A DNA stretch of 64,000 bases from Lelliottia amnigena (GCA_900635465.1 LR134135.1:2728001-2792000), one strand, 5' to 3'; shown: positions 34,176-45,361, counted from the first letter of the stretch. Notes: generated from the letters alone by a model not told the origin. Made by a program: numbers and translations.

Positions 34176-35170
34176 CTACTCAGAGACAAAAGTCACATCG
34201 TCTTTTTGCTCATTGACAAACTCATGCTTTAAAGTGCGATCGAGGCCTTCCGAAAGTGAATACGGTGCTGTAAAGCCAGAGCTATGAACTTTGCTGGCAT
34301 CAAACTGAGTCGTCGCACAGAACTTCTTCACGCGGACAGCGCTGATTGCGTATTTTTTGCCAGTGACTTTGCTTAACAGATCAAAACAGTATCCACCCAA
34401 CATGCCAAGTGCATAAGGAAGATGGACAGAAGGGATTTTTTTATTCAGACTTTTCTCAACTTCAGAGACAAGTTGGTTCATGTTCAGATCAGGTTTGTCA
34501 ACGTAATTGTAAACATCATAGCCAGGCTTAATATTTATCAGCCTAAACTTGATGAAATCGACGATATTACCCACGTAAGCCATTGATTTAAAATTAGTAC
34601 CCGCCCCAACCATCGCAAATTTCCCGCCTGCAATCTGCTTAAGCAAATTGTAAACATTGCCACGGTTACGTTCGCCAAAATAACCGTCGGACGAATAATG
34701 GTCAGGGAGTTTTCCTGCGGCGCTTTATTGAACCATTCGCGCAGAACTTCTTCCGCCTGCCATTTACTTTTGCCGTAATGATTGAAGGGATCGTGTGGGT
34801 GCGTTTCGTCTGGATTGACTTTGTTCAAACCATAGACCGCTACCGAACTGGTGAAAATAATGTTCTTTACACCATTTTTTTCCATCGCGGCGAGAACATT
34901 GCGCGTACCCTGAACATTCACGTCATAGTAGAGCGAGGTCGGGCTCACATCATCACGATGTTCAGCCGCAAGCAGTACAACAGTACTGAATCCTGCCAAA
35001 GCCTGATCAAGTTGTTCTTGATGTCTTACATCACCCAACACTGTGATATCTGGGTAAAAGTAGCTTTGTTGCTTATCTAAGTTTGTGACTTCAAAATCAC
35101 TCTGCGTAATCTCAATCAGTCGGGTGCCAACAAATCCAGATGCGCCAATAAATAAAACTTTATCCTTCAT
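34176..35170 (-). CDS. gnu: N-acetylglucosaminyl-PP-undecaprenol 4-epimerase (Gnu), frame broken in the middle
   Basis: The E. coli O157 homologue (Z3206) converts GlcNAc-PP-undecaprenol into GalNAc-PP-undecaprenol, the starter for O units that begin with GalNAc. The protein is an SDR with GASGFVGTRL, SSVAVYGLN and catalytic YGKSKWQAEEVL in the first frame (35170-34680). The second frame holds NVYNLLKQIAGGKF to the end. Four A at 34677-34680 (TTTT in the gene) should be five to keep TVIFGERNRGNVYNLL continuous. The restored length is about 331 residues, as in O157. Its place between galF and wcaM is the same as in E. coli strains that have it. Confidence 0.88.
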
Positions 35171-35358
35171 AAATCACTCATTGAGTTAAGTTGAGAGCAT
35201 CCCCTGGTCATCGTTAGGAATCTTCCATGAGGTGCCGCGCATAGACGAAATTGCGATGCGAAATACTGGCCGGGATTATAGACCCTAACTTCAGTGTATT
35301 CAGTAACAAAATTTAAGGGGCGCAGTTTCCCCTGTCCATTCCTGGAACAACGCAGGGA

Positions 35359-36756
35359 TCATCTCCCTTTGGCCGGGAGGGAGAAGTTTAGTTTTTCAAC
35401 GTTCACCACCTGCTGATCAACCCTATCAATATCGACCGAACTTTGCCCCTTTTCATTCACGGCTTTGATGTTTGCCAGCGACAGCAGGGTTTCGTCCTTA
35501 GCCATAAATTTGCCACGAACATCTTTGCGCAGGTCAAAGTTCATCTTCAGCGCAGGGCCGATAGCCGCCTCCTGCATGACATTGATATTTCGCAAAAAGA
35601 GATGCTGGGGCTTGTTATGAAGTTCAAGCGTTGCGCGTTTCATTTCAAGGTTGGTGATGGCGACAAACGACGTCGCATTGCCGGATGAGATCTGAATGCC
35701 GCGCAGTTTATAATCAAGCTGGCTGTTATCGAGTCGAATGTCATTGAGCTTAAAGTTTTGAGGTATCGACAAATAGTCGCCTTTAATCACCCCGTAACCA
35801 ATTAACATTCCTGCACTATTAACCATGTCGACATTATCAATAACGAAATTATCGCATCCGTAAATAGCCACCGTAGCGTTATCGATTCCCGCCTTTTTAC
35901 TGAAGTCAGGGGTGATATTTTTCGCTTTTACATTGCGGATAATAAAATGTTTACCGTTTTCGACATGCACGAGTTGTCGACAGTTGCTTCCCGTAATGTT
36001 CGCGACGACAAAGTTTTTGACGGTTTGCTTCTCAGGGTAATCATTGTCATAGGTGCTTCCCGCCAGGCCGATTCCAATACCCCAGTTAATCTTGCCATTC
36101 GTACAGTTAATGTTGTCGATAACATGGTCAGAAATCAGAATATTGCGGTCGTTGATGGCCACGTTCCACTCAATGGCATCGCCCTGCAGATGGCTGAAGC
36201 GACTGTTCGTTATGCGCGCGCCGTCCACCTGATTGTGGAAGCCTTGTCGCAAAATCGCGTAGTTCGCCTGCGTAACGGTAATATTGTCGATCAGCAGATT
36301 ACGCATCACTCTGGGCTTTTTACCGCCAATGTAGATTTGCGTAACCGGCCCAAAGCCGCTCATCGCCAGCCCCTGGATAACGCAATCAGAGCCGCGCACG
36401 TCCAGGGTTATATTTTCGGTGCGCCCTTTCCCTTCGCCGATCACTTTGCTGCCTTCCTGAAGGACGAAACGCCCGCGTCCATTGCCGGTCAGCGCACCGC
36501 GAATCAGCAGCGTTTTGCCATCGGGAATAAAAATACCGGTGTTAATATTTTCGCAGGTTAATCCGGCAGGAACGATAACCGTATCGCTCTCTGAGAAAGC
36601 CTGCTTAAAAGAGGCAATCCAGTCTTTAGGATTGTACTGGCTGATATTGACCGCCCCGCTGCCAGCAGCGCGCGCCACGCGAGAATGGAGTAGCGGCGCG
36701 GCGGCCAGCAGCGTACAAGACGTAACAAAGGTGCGTCGGGTGAGTTTTTTCAGCAT
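35359..36756 (-). CDS. wcaM: Colanic acid biosynthesis protein WcaM
   Basis: Last gene of the colanic acid operon, role unproven. The 465-residue protein is a right-handed beta-helix with many short repeats of VIDNV/ITNL type from residue 100 to 400, like polysaccharide-modifying enzymes. The N-terminus [19 protein letters not shown] is a twin-arginine signal, so the protein probably crosses the membrane folded. It starts 12 bases after wcaL. Confidence 0.92.
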   Translation of the reverse strand: MLKKLTRRTFVTSCTLLAAAPLLHSRVARAAGSGAVNISQYNPKDWIASFKQAFSESDTVIVPAGLTCENINTGIFIPDGKTLLIRGALTGNGRGRFVLQEGSKVIGEGKGRTENITLDVRGSDCVIQGLAMSGFGPVTQIYIGGKKPRVMRNLLIDNITVTQANYAILRQGFHNQVDGARITNSRFSHLQGDAIEWNVAINDRNILISDHVIDNINCTNGKINWGIGIGLAGSTYDNDYPEKQTVKNFVVANITGSNCRQLVHVENGKHFIIRNVKAKNITPDFSKKAGIDNATVAIYGCDNFVIDNVDMVNSAGMLIGYGVIKGDYLSIPQNFKLNDIRLDNSQLDYKLRGIQISSGNATSFVAITNLEMKRATLELHNKPQHLFLRNINVMQEAAIGPALKMNFDLRKDVRGKFMAKDETLLSLANIKAVNEKGQSSVDIDRVDQQVVNVEKLNFSLPAKGR

Positions 36757-36768
36757 ATTTCCTCGGCG

Positions 36769-37989
36769 TTAAAGCGTGTGTAACAGGCTCGCTAACTGAC
36801 GATTAATTACCTGCTGATTGAATTCGGCTTCGACTTTCTGTCGCGCATTACGCAGGACAGGAACCAGCTCCTGCTGCTCGATGTGGCTAAAGGCGGCCAG
36901 CCTGTCCGCTAGCGCGAGCGCGTTATTTTCGGGTACCAGCCAGCCGGAATGGCCCGGTTCGATAAGTTCCGGGATCCCGCTGTGTACGGTCGATACCACC
37001 GGGATTCCTACCGCCATCGCCTCCATCAGCGCGACGGGGATACCTTCCATGTCGCCATCCGCACCGGTCACCGACGGAAGTAAAAATACGTCGGCGTCAT
37101 CGAGCATGGCTTTCACTTCGTGGCTGGGCTTAAAACCCGGCATCTCGACGTAGCCTTCAAGCTGATATTGTTCGATAAGCGTGCGCAGGCGTCGTTCCCA
37201 CGGGCCAATCCCGAGAATGCGATAGTGGAAATCCACGCCACGGGCTTTGAGCTGACGACAGGCTTCAATGGCGACGTGCAGCCCTTTTTTCTCGGTCAGA
37301 CGCGCAACGGAGATAATTTGCAGTGGCTTGCCGGGTACTTTTACCGCGCGCTGCGTAAAGCGTTCCATGTCTACGCCCATCCGCGATACGGTAATTTTCT
37401 CACCGGGACAGCCCATGTTTTTCAACCGACCCGCCCACAGGTCGCTGATCGGCAGCATCATATCGCCGCGACGGAACAGCTGCTGATATTCAGGCGTGTA
37501 ATGGTTAAGCACTTCCCGGCTGGAGATATCAATCCCGTGGAAAATAGTCGCAATTTTACCGTCAATCACCCCAAGTTCGCGGAGTTTCGCAGCGGTAACG
37601 CCCGCTGGACCGAAATGGGCGATAAAGACGTCTGCGTGATACGGCTTAGTTGTCTGACCGCAAATCGACGACAGAATCAAATTGCGCGATTCAGAACCGT
37701 AACGGGAAATATTCAGCGCTTTCCAGGTGGACGCTCGAAAGGATCCGCGCAGCGTCTGGCTCGCACGGTAGCGCAGTTTCGCCAGTCGCCCCTGGGGTTC
37801 ATGCTGCAACCAGCGTGTTTTTGCTTCCAGCCCATATTCCGTCCAGGCTGCGTGCGTGTTTTGCGTATCGCCCTTTTGCAGGGCGATAATTTCCACGTCA
37901 TATCCCATATCGATAAACGCGGTGATTTGGTTTAACACAAACGTCTCTGACGACAGCGGAAACTTCAGTAAAAAGAAACCAACCTTCAT
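36769..37989 (-). CDS. wcaL: Colanic acid glycosyltransferase WcaL
   Basis: A GT4 family enzyme of 406 residues that adds one sugar of the colanic acid unit. It has SSETFVLNQITAF at the N-terminus, SVARLTEKKGLHVAIEA and the E-x7-E motif EGIPVALMEAMAVG. The start overlaps the wcaK stop by four bases. Confidence 0.94.
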   Translation of the reverse strand: MKVGFFLLKFPLSSETFVLNQITAFIDMGYDVEIIALQKGDTQNTHAAWTEYGLEAKTRWLQHEPQGRLAKLRYRASQTLRGSFRASTWKALNISRYGSESRNLILSSICGQTTKPYHADVFIAHFGPAGVTAAKLRELGVIDGKIATIFHGIDISSREVLNHYTPEYQQLFRRGDMMLPISDLWAGRLKNMGCPGEKITVSRMGVDMERFTQRAVKVPGKPLQIISVARLTEKKGLHVAIEACRQLKARGVDFHYRILGIGPWERRLRTLIEQYQLEGYVEMPGFKPSHEVKAMLDDADVFLLPSVTGADGDMEGIPVALMEAMAVGIPVVSTVHSGIPELIEPGHSGWLVPENNALALADRLAAFSHIEQQELVPVLRNARQKVEAEFNQQVINRQLASLLHTL

Positions 37990-39266
37990 TTCCCCTCCCC
38001 GATGCGGTCGAGCACGGATTTCACCATTCCGATTCCGTTTTCACGTTCGGCTTTAACGGCCACCGCAAGACGTTCGTTGATGGCAGGGAGTTGTCCCAGC
38101 GTATCGCCCACCATCGCCCCAAGCGAGCCGTCGAGCAGATGGCGAATATCCACCGCCATCTCCGGCATCCCCAGCTGCTGCATGATGCCCGCTGATTTGT
38201 GTTCGTAATTGATCGCAATGGCTGGCGTACCAAAATTCATCGAAATAATCGCAGAGTGCAAACGCGTGCCGACAGTCAGGTCGCAGGCAGAAAGGAGTTT
38301 ACCCATTTCCAGATCGTTCAGTTCATCCATCACCACGTGATAACGCGACGGATCGTTAACGAGATGACGCAGATTCAACGCCACCATGCGGTCATCTTTG
38401 TTGTAACTGTCAATTCCCGTACACGTCGACAGCGCCAGCACCTGATAGCCGCTATCGAGCACGCGATTCACCACCTCTGCAAAGGCTTTCTCATATGCAG
38501 CCTGAGTGGTCCCCAGACGCTTATCAAACGGTGCCAGTTCGCGCAGCGTAATGGCGACAGTTTTCTGCTGTCCAACCACGTTCAGCCAGTGCTGAACCGC
38601 ATAGCTCGGCTCAAAATTCTGAACCTGATGATCCACCAGCCAGGCGGTATCCACGCCGTGCTCCACCTTTGAGGTGTCGATATCGCTGCGTTTCATCAGG
38701 TCGAGGCTGACAGACTCGCGCAGAATCAGCGCATCGCAATGGCCAAAGACATAATTTGCCAGCTGGTTGAACTGCGGATTCTGGAACGGCCCCACGCTGT
38801 GACCAATCATATACAGCGGTTTTTTCGCCATAAAAGTACACAGCGCGTGCTCAAACTGCGGCACACCGTACAGATCAACAAAGAACGACCCGCCGACCTG
38901 AATAATCGCGTCATAGCCCGACAGCAGACGGACAAAATCAGTAAAGCCCTGGGCGATAGCGATATTGCGCAGCTTGCCGGTATCGGTCACACGCGAGAGC
39001 AACACCTGGTGCTGATAACGACGGCGCAGCACTTTCTTCACACGGCCCATCACACCTGCCGCGCTGTTATGTTCTTTCATCTGGCTGTAGAGCGGATCAC
39101 CCATCACCGGGCGGTTAAGCAACCACGATGAGCTCACCGGATAGCGGCTCATCACATCAACGTCGGTCTCTGGCGCAAGTATGTTAATGGCATCCAGCAA
39201 CCCGCGTAAAATGGCGCTATCGCCACGGTTGCCACAAGTATGATTGCCAAGAATCAGTAATTTCAT
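37986..39266 (-). CDS. wcaK: Colanic acid pyruvyl transferase WcaK
   Basis: A polysaccharide pyruvyl transferase family protein of 426 residues, expected to add the pyruvate ketal to the terminal galactose of colanic acid. It shows GNHTCGNRGDSAILRG, IGHSVGPFQNP and the C-terminal GTRLHSAIISMNFGTPAIAI, all typical of the family. It overlaps wcaL by four bases. Confidence 0.94.
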   Translation of the reverse strand: MKLLILGNHTCGNRGDSAILRGLLDAINILAPETDVDVMSRYPVSSSWLLNRPVMGDPLYSQMKEHNSAAGVMGRVKKVLRRRYQHQVLLSRVTDTGKLRNIAIAQGFTDFVRLLSGYDAIIQVGGSFFVDLYGVPQFEHALCTFMAKKPLYMIGHSVGPFQNPQFNQLANYVFGHCDALILRESVSLDLMKRSDIDTSKVEHGVDTAWLVDHQVQNFEPSYAVQHWLNVVGQQKTVAITLRELAPFDKRLGTTQAAYEKAFAEVVNRVLDSGYQVLALSTCTGIDSYNKDDRMVALNLRHLVNDPSRYHVVMDELNDLEMGKLLSACDLTVGTRLHSAIISMNFGTPAIAINYEHKSAGIMQQLGMPEMAVDIRHLLDGSLGAMVGDTLGQLPAINERLAVAVKAERENGIGMVKSVLDRIGEGK

Positions 39267-39324
39267 AATGACCTCTTAAAGGGGTTCTGGATCCATGGGG
39301 TGCGGCGCAGTGCCCTCACCCCGG

Positions 39325-39344
39325 CCCTCTCCGACTCGAGAGGG
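39325..39344. repeat. Small inverted repeat between wcaK and wzxC
   Basis: CCCTCTC / GAGAGGG lies in an 86-base gap, preceded by TGCCCTCACCCCGG. Similar CCCTC-rich hairpins recur in this window (54583-54612 and 42395-42415). It may be an intergenic repeat family or a transcript-stabilising hairpin. Confidence 0.45.
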
Positions 39345-39352
39345 AGAAATAA

Positions 39353-40833
39353 TTAGCCTGCACGAAGCAGCGTTTTCATCTTCTCGCTACGGCAAAACTG
39401 GCGTTTCATTTCGACCACCAGCGCGTTTCGGGACAGCACAATCATCACCACAAAGGCCAGCGCACCGGCAGCAATTTGCGTCGCCAGCAGCGTTCCCAGC
39501 GGCAGATGGCCATTGAGTACAACGCCCAGGCCATAGCTCACCGCCAGCGTCGGGCAGCGACAGGTAAAACGGCAACCATAAACTCAGAATGTACTGACGA
39601 TAGCTGGAGCCCAGCACGGGTTTGATCATCACGAAATAGCTCAGAACGGTATTGATGATTTGCACCAGCAGGAAGCCAAGCGTCACGCCAATCGCGCCTG
39701 CCATATGACCACCGACGACAATCGCCGGGATAAACAGGAACGTTTTGAAACACATTGAATTTGAAGCTGATATCAACGCGCGCTTTTGCCATCAGCAGCG
39801 AGCCAATCGGATTACCGACTGAACGCAGCAAACCGACAACGCAGAGCAACTGCAGAATCGGCACAATGCCGCTCCACTTCTCGCCAAACACCAGCGGAAC
39901 AAAATTATTGGCGACCACCATCAGCCCAAGCAGCGCCGGGAAGTTAATAATCCCCACCACCGACAGCAGCTTGTAGAAATTGACGCGCAGCTTCTCGGTA
40001 TCGTCCTGAATTTTGGCAAACGCCGGGAACAGAACACGCGTGATAATAGGGTTCAGCTTCATCGGCGGGACGACCGCCACGTTGTAAGCGAGGTTATACC
40101 CCCCCGCCACGCTGGCACCGAGAATGCGCGCCAGAAACAGCGTAGAGAGGTTGGTGTTTACGTAATTGATAATGCTGTCGGCGGTCAGCCACGCACCAAA
40201 ACGCAGGTTAGAAGACACTGACGCCAGCGAGAAATGCAATCCCGGACGATAGATCTTCCGGCCAAAATAGCCGAACAGCAGGGTTCGCACGGCGGTATTG
40301 ACCAGATAACCCAGAATCGCCGTCATCGCCAGCGGCCAGTAATGCGCACTCACGACGGTGAAAGTGAACCCCGCGAGCACCGAGGTCGTTTCGATCGTGC
40401 CGATTTTGCTGAACTCCAGCTCTTTTTGCATTAATGCGCGGAACTGCTGTCCATGCGGGATCACCACAAAGGCAAGCGAAAGCGTGCGGATCAGCGGCGC
40501 CAGGTCAGGGTTATTCAGCACGTCGCCAATCAATCCGCTCAGCAAAAACACCGTAACGCAGACCACAATCCCCAGCCCAACGTTCAGCCAGTAAAGCGTG
40601 GTCAGTTCAAGGTGGCTAATCTCTTTGCGCTGGATAATCGAATTGGCGATACCAAAATCCGACAGCGTATCGGCCAGGGCGATAATCACCAGCGAGATGG
40701 TCAACAGACCAAACTGATGATTATCAATAATGCGTGCCAGCACGGTCATCTGCACCAGCCCGAGGCCGATGATAATCACCGTGGCGATAGCCGACCACTT
40801 GGCGCCGCTGATGGTTTTTTCACGTAAGCTCAT
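39353..40833 (-). CDS. wzxC: Colanic acid flippase WzxC, two frameshifts near the C-terminus
   Basis: WzxC moves the colanic acid unit across the inner membrane. The start MSLREKTISGAKWSAIATV at 40833 and the first about 360 residues are intact, with eight or nine membrane helices. An extra base in the AAA at 39748-39750 breaks the frame after FKFNVF; another in the GGG at 39552-39554 breaks it after FYLSLP. Removing both gives KTFLFIPAIVVGGHMAGAIG, then TLAVSYGLGVVL, and the conserved end RQFCRSEKMKTLLRAG. The restored protein is about 491 residues, as in E. coli (492). Confidence 0.88.
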
Positions 40834-40978
40834 GACTGTTCCTTCATACCTTCTCAGAGGCGATACTGGCGCAGCCAGTTTGAACACCGTCAGTACACAA
40901 CATCCGGCGCGTACGTGGGAATGTTGAGCGCTGCACGGGTTCAAAATGGCAAACAATGTAGCCTGGTGAGGAAGGCAT

Positions 40979-42373
40979 TTAATAAGCTGCTTTATTCACA
41001 AAGCCCTTAAAGATCGTCAGGAATACGATTTTGATATCGAACCAGACGCTCCACTCACGGATGTACTCCAGATCGAACTCAATACGTTTTTCCATTTTTT
41101 CCAGCGTGTCCGTTTCACCGCGCCAGCCATTGATCTGCGCCCAGCCGGTAATGCCTGGCTTCACTTTATGGCGCAACATATAGCCCTCAATGAGCGCGCG
41201 ATACTCTTCGTTGTGCGCAACCGCATGCGGACGTGGCCCCACAATCGACATCCCACCGGTCAGCACGTTGATGAACTGCGGCAACTCATCCAGCGAGCTT
41301 CGGCGCAGAAAGTTACCCACGCGGGTGACACGCGGATCGTTTTGCGTCGCCTGAGTCACCACACTGTCATTTTCCATCACCTTCATGGAGCGGAACTTCC
41401 ACACTTTGATCGGCTTCCCGTCCATGCCATAGCGCGTCTGGCGGAAGATAATCGGGCCGGGCGAGCTGACTTTGACCGCCAGCGCTATCCCGCACAGTAC
41501 CGGCGAAATAAGCAGTAAAATCAGAGTAGCGAGTACGATATCTTCCAGACGTTTCAGGACACGGTTAATGCCGGAAAGCGGCGTGTCGTACAGCGGCACC
41601 ACCGGCACGCCGTTAACTTCTTCAACACGGGAATGCAAAATGTTAAAGGTAAACACGTCAGGAATAAGACTCACCGAACAGGTGGTATCAGCCAGTTCGC
41701 GCATCAGATTACGAATACTGCGTTCCTCGCTCATCGGCATCGCGATATAGACGTTATGGATTTTCCCGGCCCGCGCATCTTCAACGAGCTGTTCGATATT
41801 GCCCGCCCATTCAGACGGTACACCGCCCGGTTTTGCATCGTGATAAACACCTACTACGTCCAGCCCCAGCCAGGGTTCTTTGCGGAAGCTGTCCAGCAGC
41901 GCCAGTCCCACCGGCAAATCGCCCGCGACGGCGACAAAGCGCTTGTTATAACCGCGATTACGCAGCCAGCCCGCGCCAAAGCGGATCAGCGATCGGCAGA
42001 CCACTAACCCAACGCTGGTGAGCAGATACCAGCAGAGATACGTCATAAGGCTGTTATCGAAATCGCTGCTAAAGGCCACCAGACCGGCGCTGAAAATCAG
42101 GCTCAGCGTCCAGTTTTGCAGCAATAACATCAGTTCTGTCGTGATTTTGACGCCGCGCCACGAACGGTAGAAATCCGTCATGCCGCCGATCATCTGGAAT
42201 ACCACCAGCGCAATCAGCGCCATCAACAGGTGCATGTATAAAAACGGCAGCCCGCTGACCTTACATACCACCCACAGCCCACCGAACATGATGGTAATGT
42301 CAGAAAAACGCTGCACCATAGAAATTAACGATGCATTCGTTTTGGCTCGCTCGCGCTTTTTTAGATTTGTCAT
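40979..42373 (-). CDS. wcaJ: Undecaprenyl-phosphate glucose phosphotransferase WcaJ
   Basis: WcaJ starts colanic acid synthesis by moving glucose-1-phosphate from UDP-glucose to undecaprenyl phosphate. The 464-residue protein starts MTNLKKRERAKTNAS (42373), has four N-terminal membrane helices, a CoA-binding-like soluble domain and a hydrophobic re-entrant helix (VLATLILLLISPVLCGIALA). The C-terminal catalytic domain has KFRSM, SLDELPQFINVLTG, VGPRPHAVAHNE and KPGITGWAQINGWRG. Confidence 0.95.
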   Translation of the reverse strand: MTNLKKRERAKTNASLISMVQRFSDITIMFGGLWVVCKVSGLPFLYMHLLMALIALVVFQMIGGMTDFYRSWRGVKITTELMLLLQNWTLSLIFSAGLVAFSSDFDNSLMTYLCWYLLTSVGLVVCRSLIRFGAGWLRNRGYNKRFVAVAGDLPVGLALLDSFRKEPWLGLDVVGVYHDAKPGGVPSEWAGNIEQLVEDARAGKIHNVYIAMPMSEERSIRNLMRELADTTCSVSLIPDVFTFNILHSRVEEVNGVPVVPLYDTPLSGINRVLKRLEDIVLATLILLLISPVLCGIALAVKVSSPGPIIFRQTRYGMDGKPIKVWKFRSMKVMENDSVVTQATQNDPRVTRVGNFLRRSSLDELPQFINVLTGGMSIVGPRPHAVAHNEEYRALIEGYMLRHKVKPGITGWAQINGWRGETDTLEKMEKRIEFDLEYIREWSVWFDIKIVFLTIFKGFVNKAAY

Positions 42374-42394
42374 CGTTGGTCCTGTTTTCGGGTT

Positions 42395-42415
42395 CCCCCT
42401 TCCAGCGGAAGGGGG
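42395..42415. repeat. Hairpin between cpsG and wcaJ
   Basis: CCCCCTTCC / GGAAGGGGG lies in the 48-base gap between the cpsG stop and the wcaJ start, without a T run. It may act as an RNA processing or stabilising structure. Confidence 0.5.
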
Positions 42416-42421
42416 CAAGGA

Positions 42422-43794
42422 TTACTGTTTCAACAGCGCCAGAATGTCCTGTGTTCGCGCCTCCATCAGCGCCGTGTCTGCCCGCGACTCCACGTTCAGA
42501 CGCACAACGGGCTCCGTATTGGACGAGCGCAGATTGAAACGCCACTCCGGGAACGCCATGCTGATCCCGTCGGTGCGGTCAATCTCCAGCGCCTGCGGTG
42601 CAAAATGTTGCTCCACGCGGGGCGATCGCTTCTGCAGGCTTCTCAAGCTTGCTGTTGATCTCTCCGCTCGCCGGGAAGGCCGCCATACGGTCACGCACCA
42701 GCTCGCCCAGCGTCTGGCCTTTCAGGCACAGCAGCTCTGTCACCAGCAGCCACGGGATCATCCCGCTGTCGCAGTAGGCAAAATCGCGGAAGTAGTGGTG
42801 AGCGCTCATCTCACCGCCATAGATGGCATCTTCCTGGCGCATACGCTCTTTGATAAACGCGTGACCGGTTTTCGACATCACCGGCTGGCCGCCTGCGGCA
42901 CTCACCACGTCAACGGTGTTCCAGGACAGACGCGGATCGTGAATGATTTTGGCCCCCGGATTTTTCTCGAGGAATGCCTCGGCCAGCAGGCCGACGATGT
43001 AATAGCCTTCAATAAACTGGCCTTTCTCGTCGAACAGGAAGCAGCGGTCGAAATCGCCGTCAAAGGCGATGCCCAGATCGGCTCCATGCTCAATCACCGC
43101 GCTACGGGTATCGGCGCGGCATTCCGGCAGCAGTGGATTCGGGATCCCGTTCGGGAAATTGCCGTCCGGCGTGTTATGGACTTTGATAAAGGTGACGGGA
43201 ACGTTCAGTGCTTTAAAACGGGCTTCCAGCGCATCAACCACCGGACCCGCCGCGCCGTTGCCGGAGTTAATCACCAGCTTCAGCGGTTTAAGATTATCCA
43301 CGTTGATGTAGCCGAGCAGATGGTCGATGTACGCTTTGCGCATGTCGATTTGTGTGTAGCTGCCGCGTTTCGCTTCGTTGACCGGCGGGAAGTCATTCGC
43401 CTCCGCCAGTCGCTGCACGTCACGCAGACCGGTATCGCCGCTGACCGGGCGAGCCCCCTCGCGCACCAGCTTCATCCCGTTGTAGTCCATCGGGTTTATG
43501 GCTGGCGGTCACTTCAATCCCGCCATCAACGCCCAGATGGAAGGTGGCGAAATAAATCTCTTCGGTTCCGGACAGGCCGATATCCAGCACATCCACCCCT
43601 GCGTCCTGCAACCCTTTTGCCAGCGCCAGCTTAAGCGCCTCGCTGGTCAGACGCACATCGCCGCCCAACACGATTGTTTTTGGTTTTACATATTCGCCAT
43701 ACGCACGGCCAATGCGCCACGCGATGTCTTCATTCAGCTCTTCGCCCAGCTTGCCGCGAATATCGTAGGCTTTAAAACAGGTTAACTTTTCCAT
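42422..43794 (-). CDS. cpsG: Phosphomannomutase CpsG (ManB), two frameshifts
   Basis: CpsG converts mannose-6-phosphate to mannose-1-phosphate for GDP-mannose synthesis. The start [20 protein letters not shown] is intact. One extra base in TTT at 43495-43497 falls in the phosphoserine loop; removal restores [15 protein letters not shown] with the catalytic Ser. A second extra base in GGGG at 42619-42622 breaks the frame near residue 370; removal restores [21 protein letters not shown]. The metal-binding [12 protein letters not shown] and the GEMSAHHYF motif are intact, and the phosphate-binding end [15 protein letters not shown] is present. About 456 residues when joined. Confidence 0.9.
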
Positions 43795-43922
43795 GATGAC
43801 CCTTTTTAAGGCAACAGTCGGCCCTCTCCTGTTCAGGAGATTTTATTTTTAAAATGAATAACCCTTTGATTTCGCGTTGCAGAGCATCAGCGCACCCGCC
43901 ACGCGAAAAAGGCTAATTAGCG

Positions 43923-45359
43923 CTAAACCCGGCCGTAGCGATCTTCGAAGCGCACGATGTCGTCATCTTCGAGATACGAGCCGGAACGCACTTCAATCAG
44001 ATCGAGAGGAATTTTCCCTGGGTTTTCCAGGCAGTGCTTCGCACCCAACGGGATATAAATAGACTCGTTCTCACCCAGCAGCTTGATCTCGCCGTTAATT
44101 GTCACCTTGGCGGTGCCCGCCACGACAACCCAATGCTCAGCTCGGTGATGATGCATTTGTACCGATAACCCTTCGCCCGGTTTCACGGTAATGCGTTTGA
44201 CCTGATAGCGATCGCCTGCATCGATGGAGTCATATTTGCCCCACGGACGATAGACTTCGCGATGAATATGGTGCTCGTGACGACCGTCGGCTTTGATCTG
44301 CTCGACCACTTTTTTGACGTCCTGCACGGAGTTGCGATCGGCAATCAGCACCGCATCTTTGGTCTGGACGACGACCAGATCTTTCACGCCCACCGTGGTC
44401 ACAAGACCGGATTCAGCGTAAACATAGCTATTTTCTGTTTTGTGGCTGATCACATCGCCGTGATGCACGTTGCCTTCCGGCGTGTGTGCGCTGATTTCCC
44501 ACAGCGAAGACCAAGAACCCACGTCGCTCCAGCCTGCGTCCATCGGTACCACCACGGCATCCGCGGTACGCTCCATCACCGCGTAATCCACCGACTCTTC
44601 CGGACAGGCCAGGAATGCCGCTTCATCCACGCGGATAAAGTCCAGATCCGGGTCAACAACAGCCATGGCTTTTTCGCATGCGCTCAGAATATCCGGGCGA
44701 TATTTTTGCAGCTCTTCCAGATAACGTCCCGCGCGGAACAGGAACATACCGCTGTTCCAGTAATATTCACCGCTTGCGACATACGCCTGGGCGGTATCGA
44801 GATTCGGTTTTTCGACAAACTGCGCCACGTTAAACGCCACGCTATCGCCTTTGCCCGGCGTCACATCACCACGACGAATGTAGCCGTAGCCGGTTTCCGG
44901 CAGATCCGGCACGATACCGAAAGTGACCAGTTTGCCGCTTTCGGCGTAAGGGATCGCGGCACGAACCGCCTCGCGGAAGGCATCTTCCTGCTGGATCACA
45001 TGGTCCGCTGCCAGTACCAGCATCAGGGGATCGCAATCCGGGCTGCTGCGTTTTGCCGCAAGCGCCGCCAGCGCGATGGCCGGTGCAGTATTACGCCCTG
45101 CCGGTTCAAGAATGATGTTTTCAGTCAGCTTGTTCAGCTGACGCAGCTGTTCCGCTACGATAAAACGGTGCTGCTCGTTGCAAATCACCACCGGGCTTTC
45201 GCACTCCACGCCGTTCAGGCGCGACACCGTGGTTTGCAACATGGTGAGTTCCCCTTTTAGGCAAAGGAACTGTTTTGGATAAAGCACGCGGGACAGCGGC
45301 CACAACCGACTACCAGAGCCACCCGCCATCACAACCGGGTAAAGTTTATTTTGACTCAT
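43923..45359 (-). CDS. cpsB: Mannose-1-phosphate guanylyltransferase CpsB (ManC)
   Basis: CpsB makes GDP-mannose from GTP and mannose-1-phosphate. The 478-residue protein has the nucleotidyltransferase domain ([27 protein letters not shown], then the WNSGMFLF motif). The C-terminal cupin domain ([18 protein letters not shown]) is of the type II phosphomannose isomerase family, though in this enzyme only the transferase activity is expected. It lies two bases from wcaI. Confidence 0.96.
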   Translation of the reverse strand: MSQNKLYPVVMAGGSGSRLWPLSRVLYPKQFLCLKGELTMLQTTVSRLNGVECESPVVICNEQHRFIVAEQLRQLNKLTENIILEPAGRNTAPAIALAALAAKRSSPDCDPLMLVLAADHVIQQEDAFREAVRAAIPYAESGKLVTFGIVPDLPETGYGYIRRGDVTPGKGDSVAFNVAQFVEKPNLDTAQAYVASGEYYWNSGMFLFRAGRYLEELQKYRPDILSACEKAMAVVDPDLDFIRVDEAAFLACPEESVDYAVMERTADAVVVPMDAGWSDVGSWSSLWEISAHTPEGNVHHGDVISHKTENSYVYAESGLVTTVGVKDLVVVQTKDAVLIADRNSVQDVKKVVEQIKADGRHEHHIHREVYRPWGKYDSIDAGDRYQVKRITVKPGEGLSVQMHHHRAEHWVVVAGTAKVTINGEIKLLGENESIYIPLGAKHCLENPGKIPLDLIEVRSGSYLEDDDIVRFEDRYGRV

Positions 45360-45361
45360 GT

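Noticed and set aside
35359..36756. Repeated VIDN/ITNL segments in WcaM as DNA tandem repeats
   Set aside because: The repetition is only at protein level (beta-helix rungs); the DNA is not repeated.
42180..43634. A 484-residue plus-strand open frame opposite wcaJ and cpsG
   Set aside because: It covers conserved minus-strand genes in antisense, has no start signal and no protein-family features.
44262..45260. A 332-residue plus-strand open frame opposite cpsB
   Set aside because: It is the antisense shadow of cpsB; its His/Phe-rich composition is typical of reverse frames of GC-rich genes.
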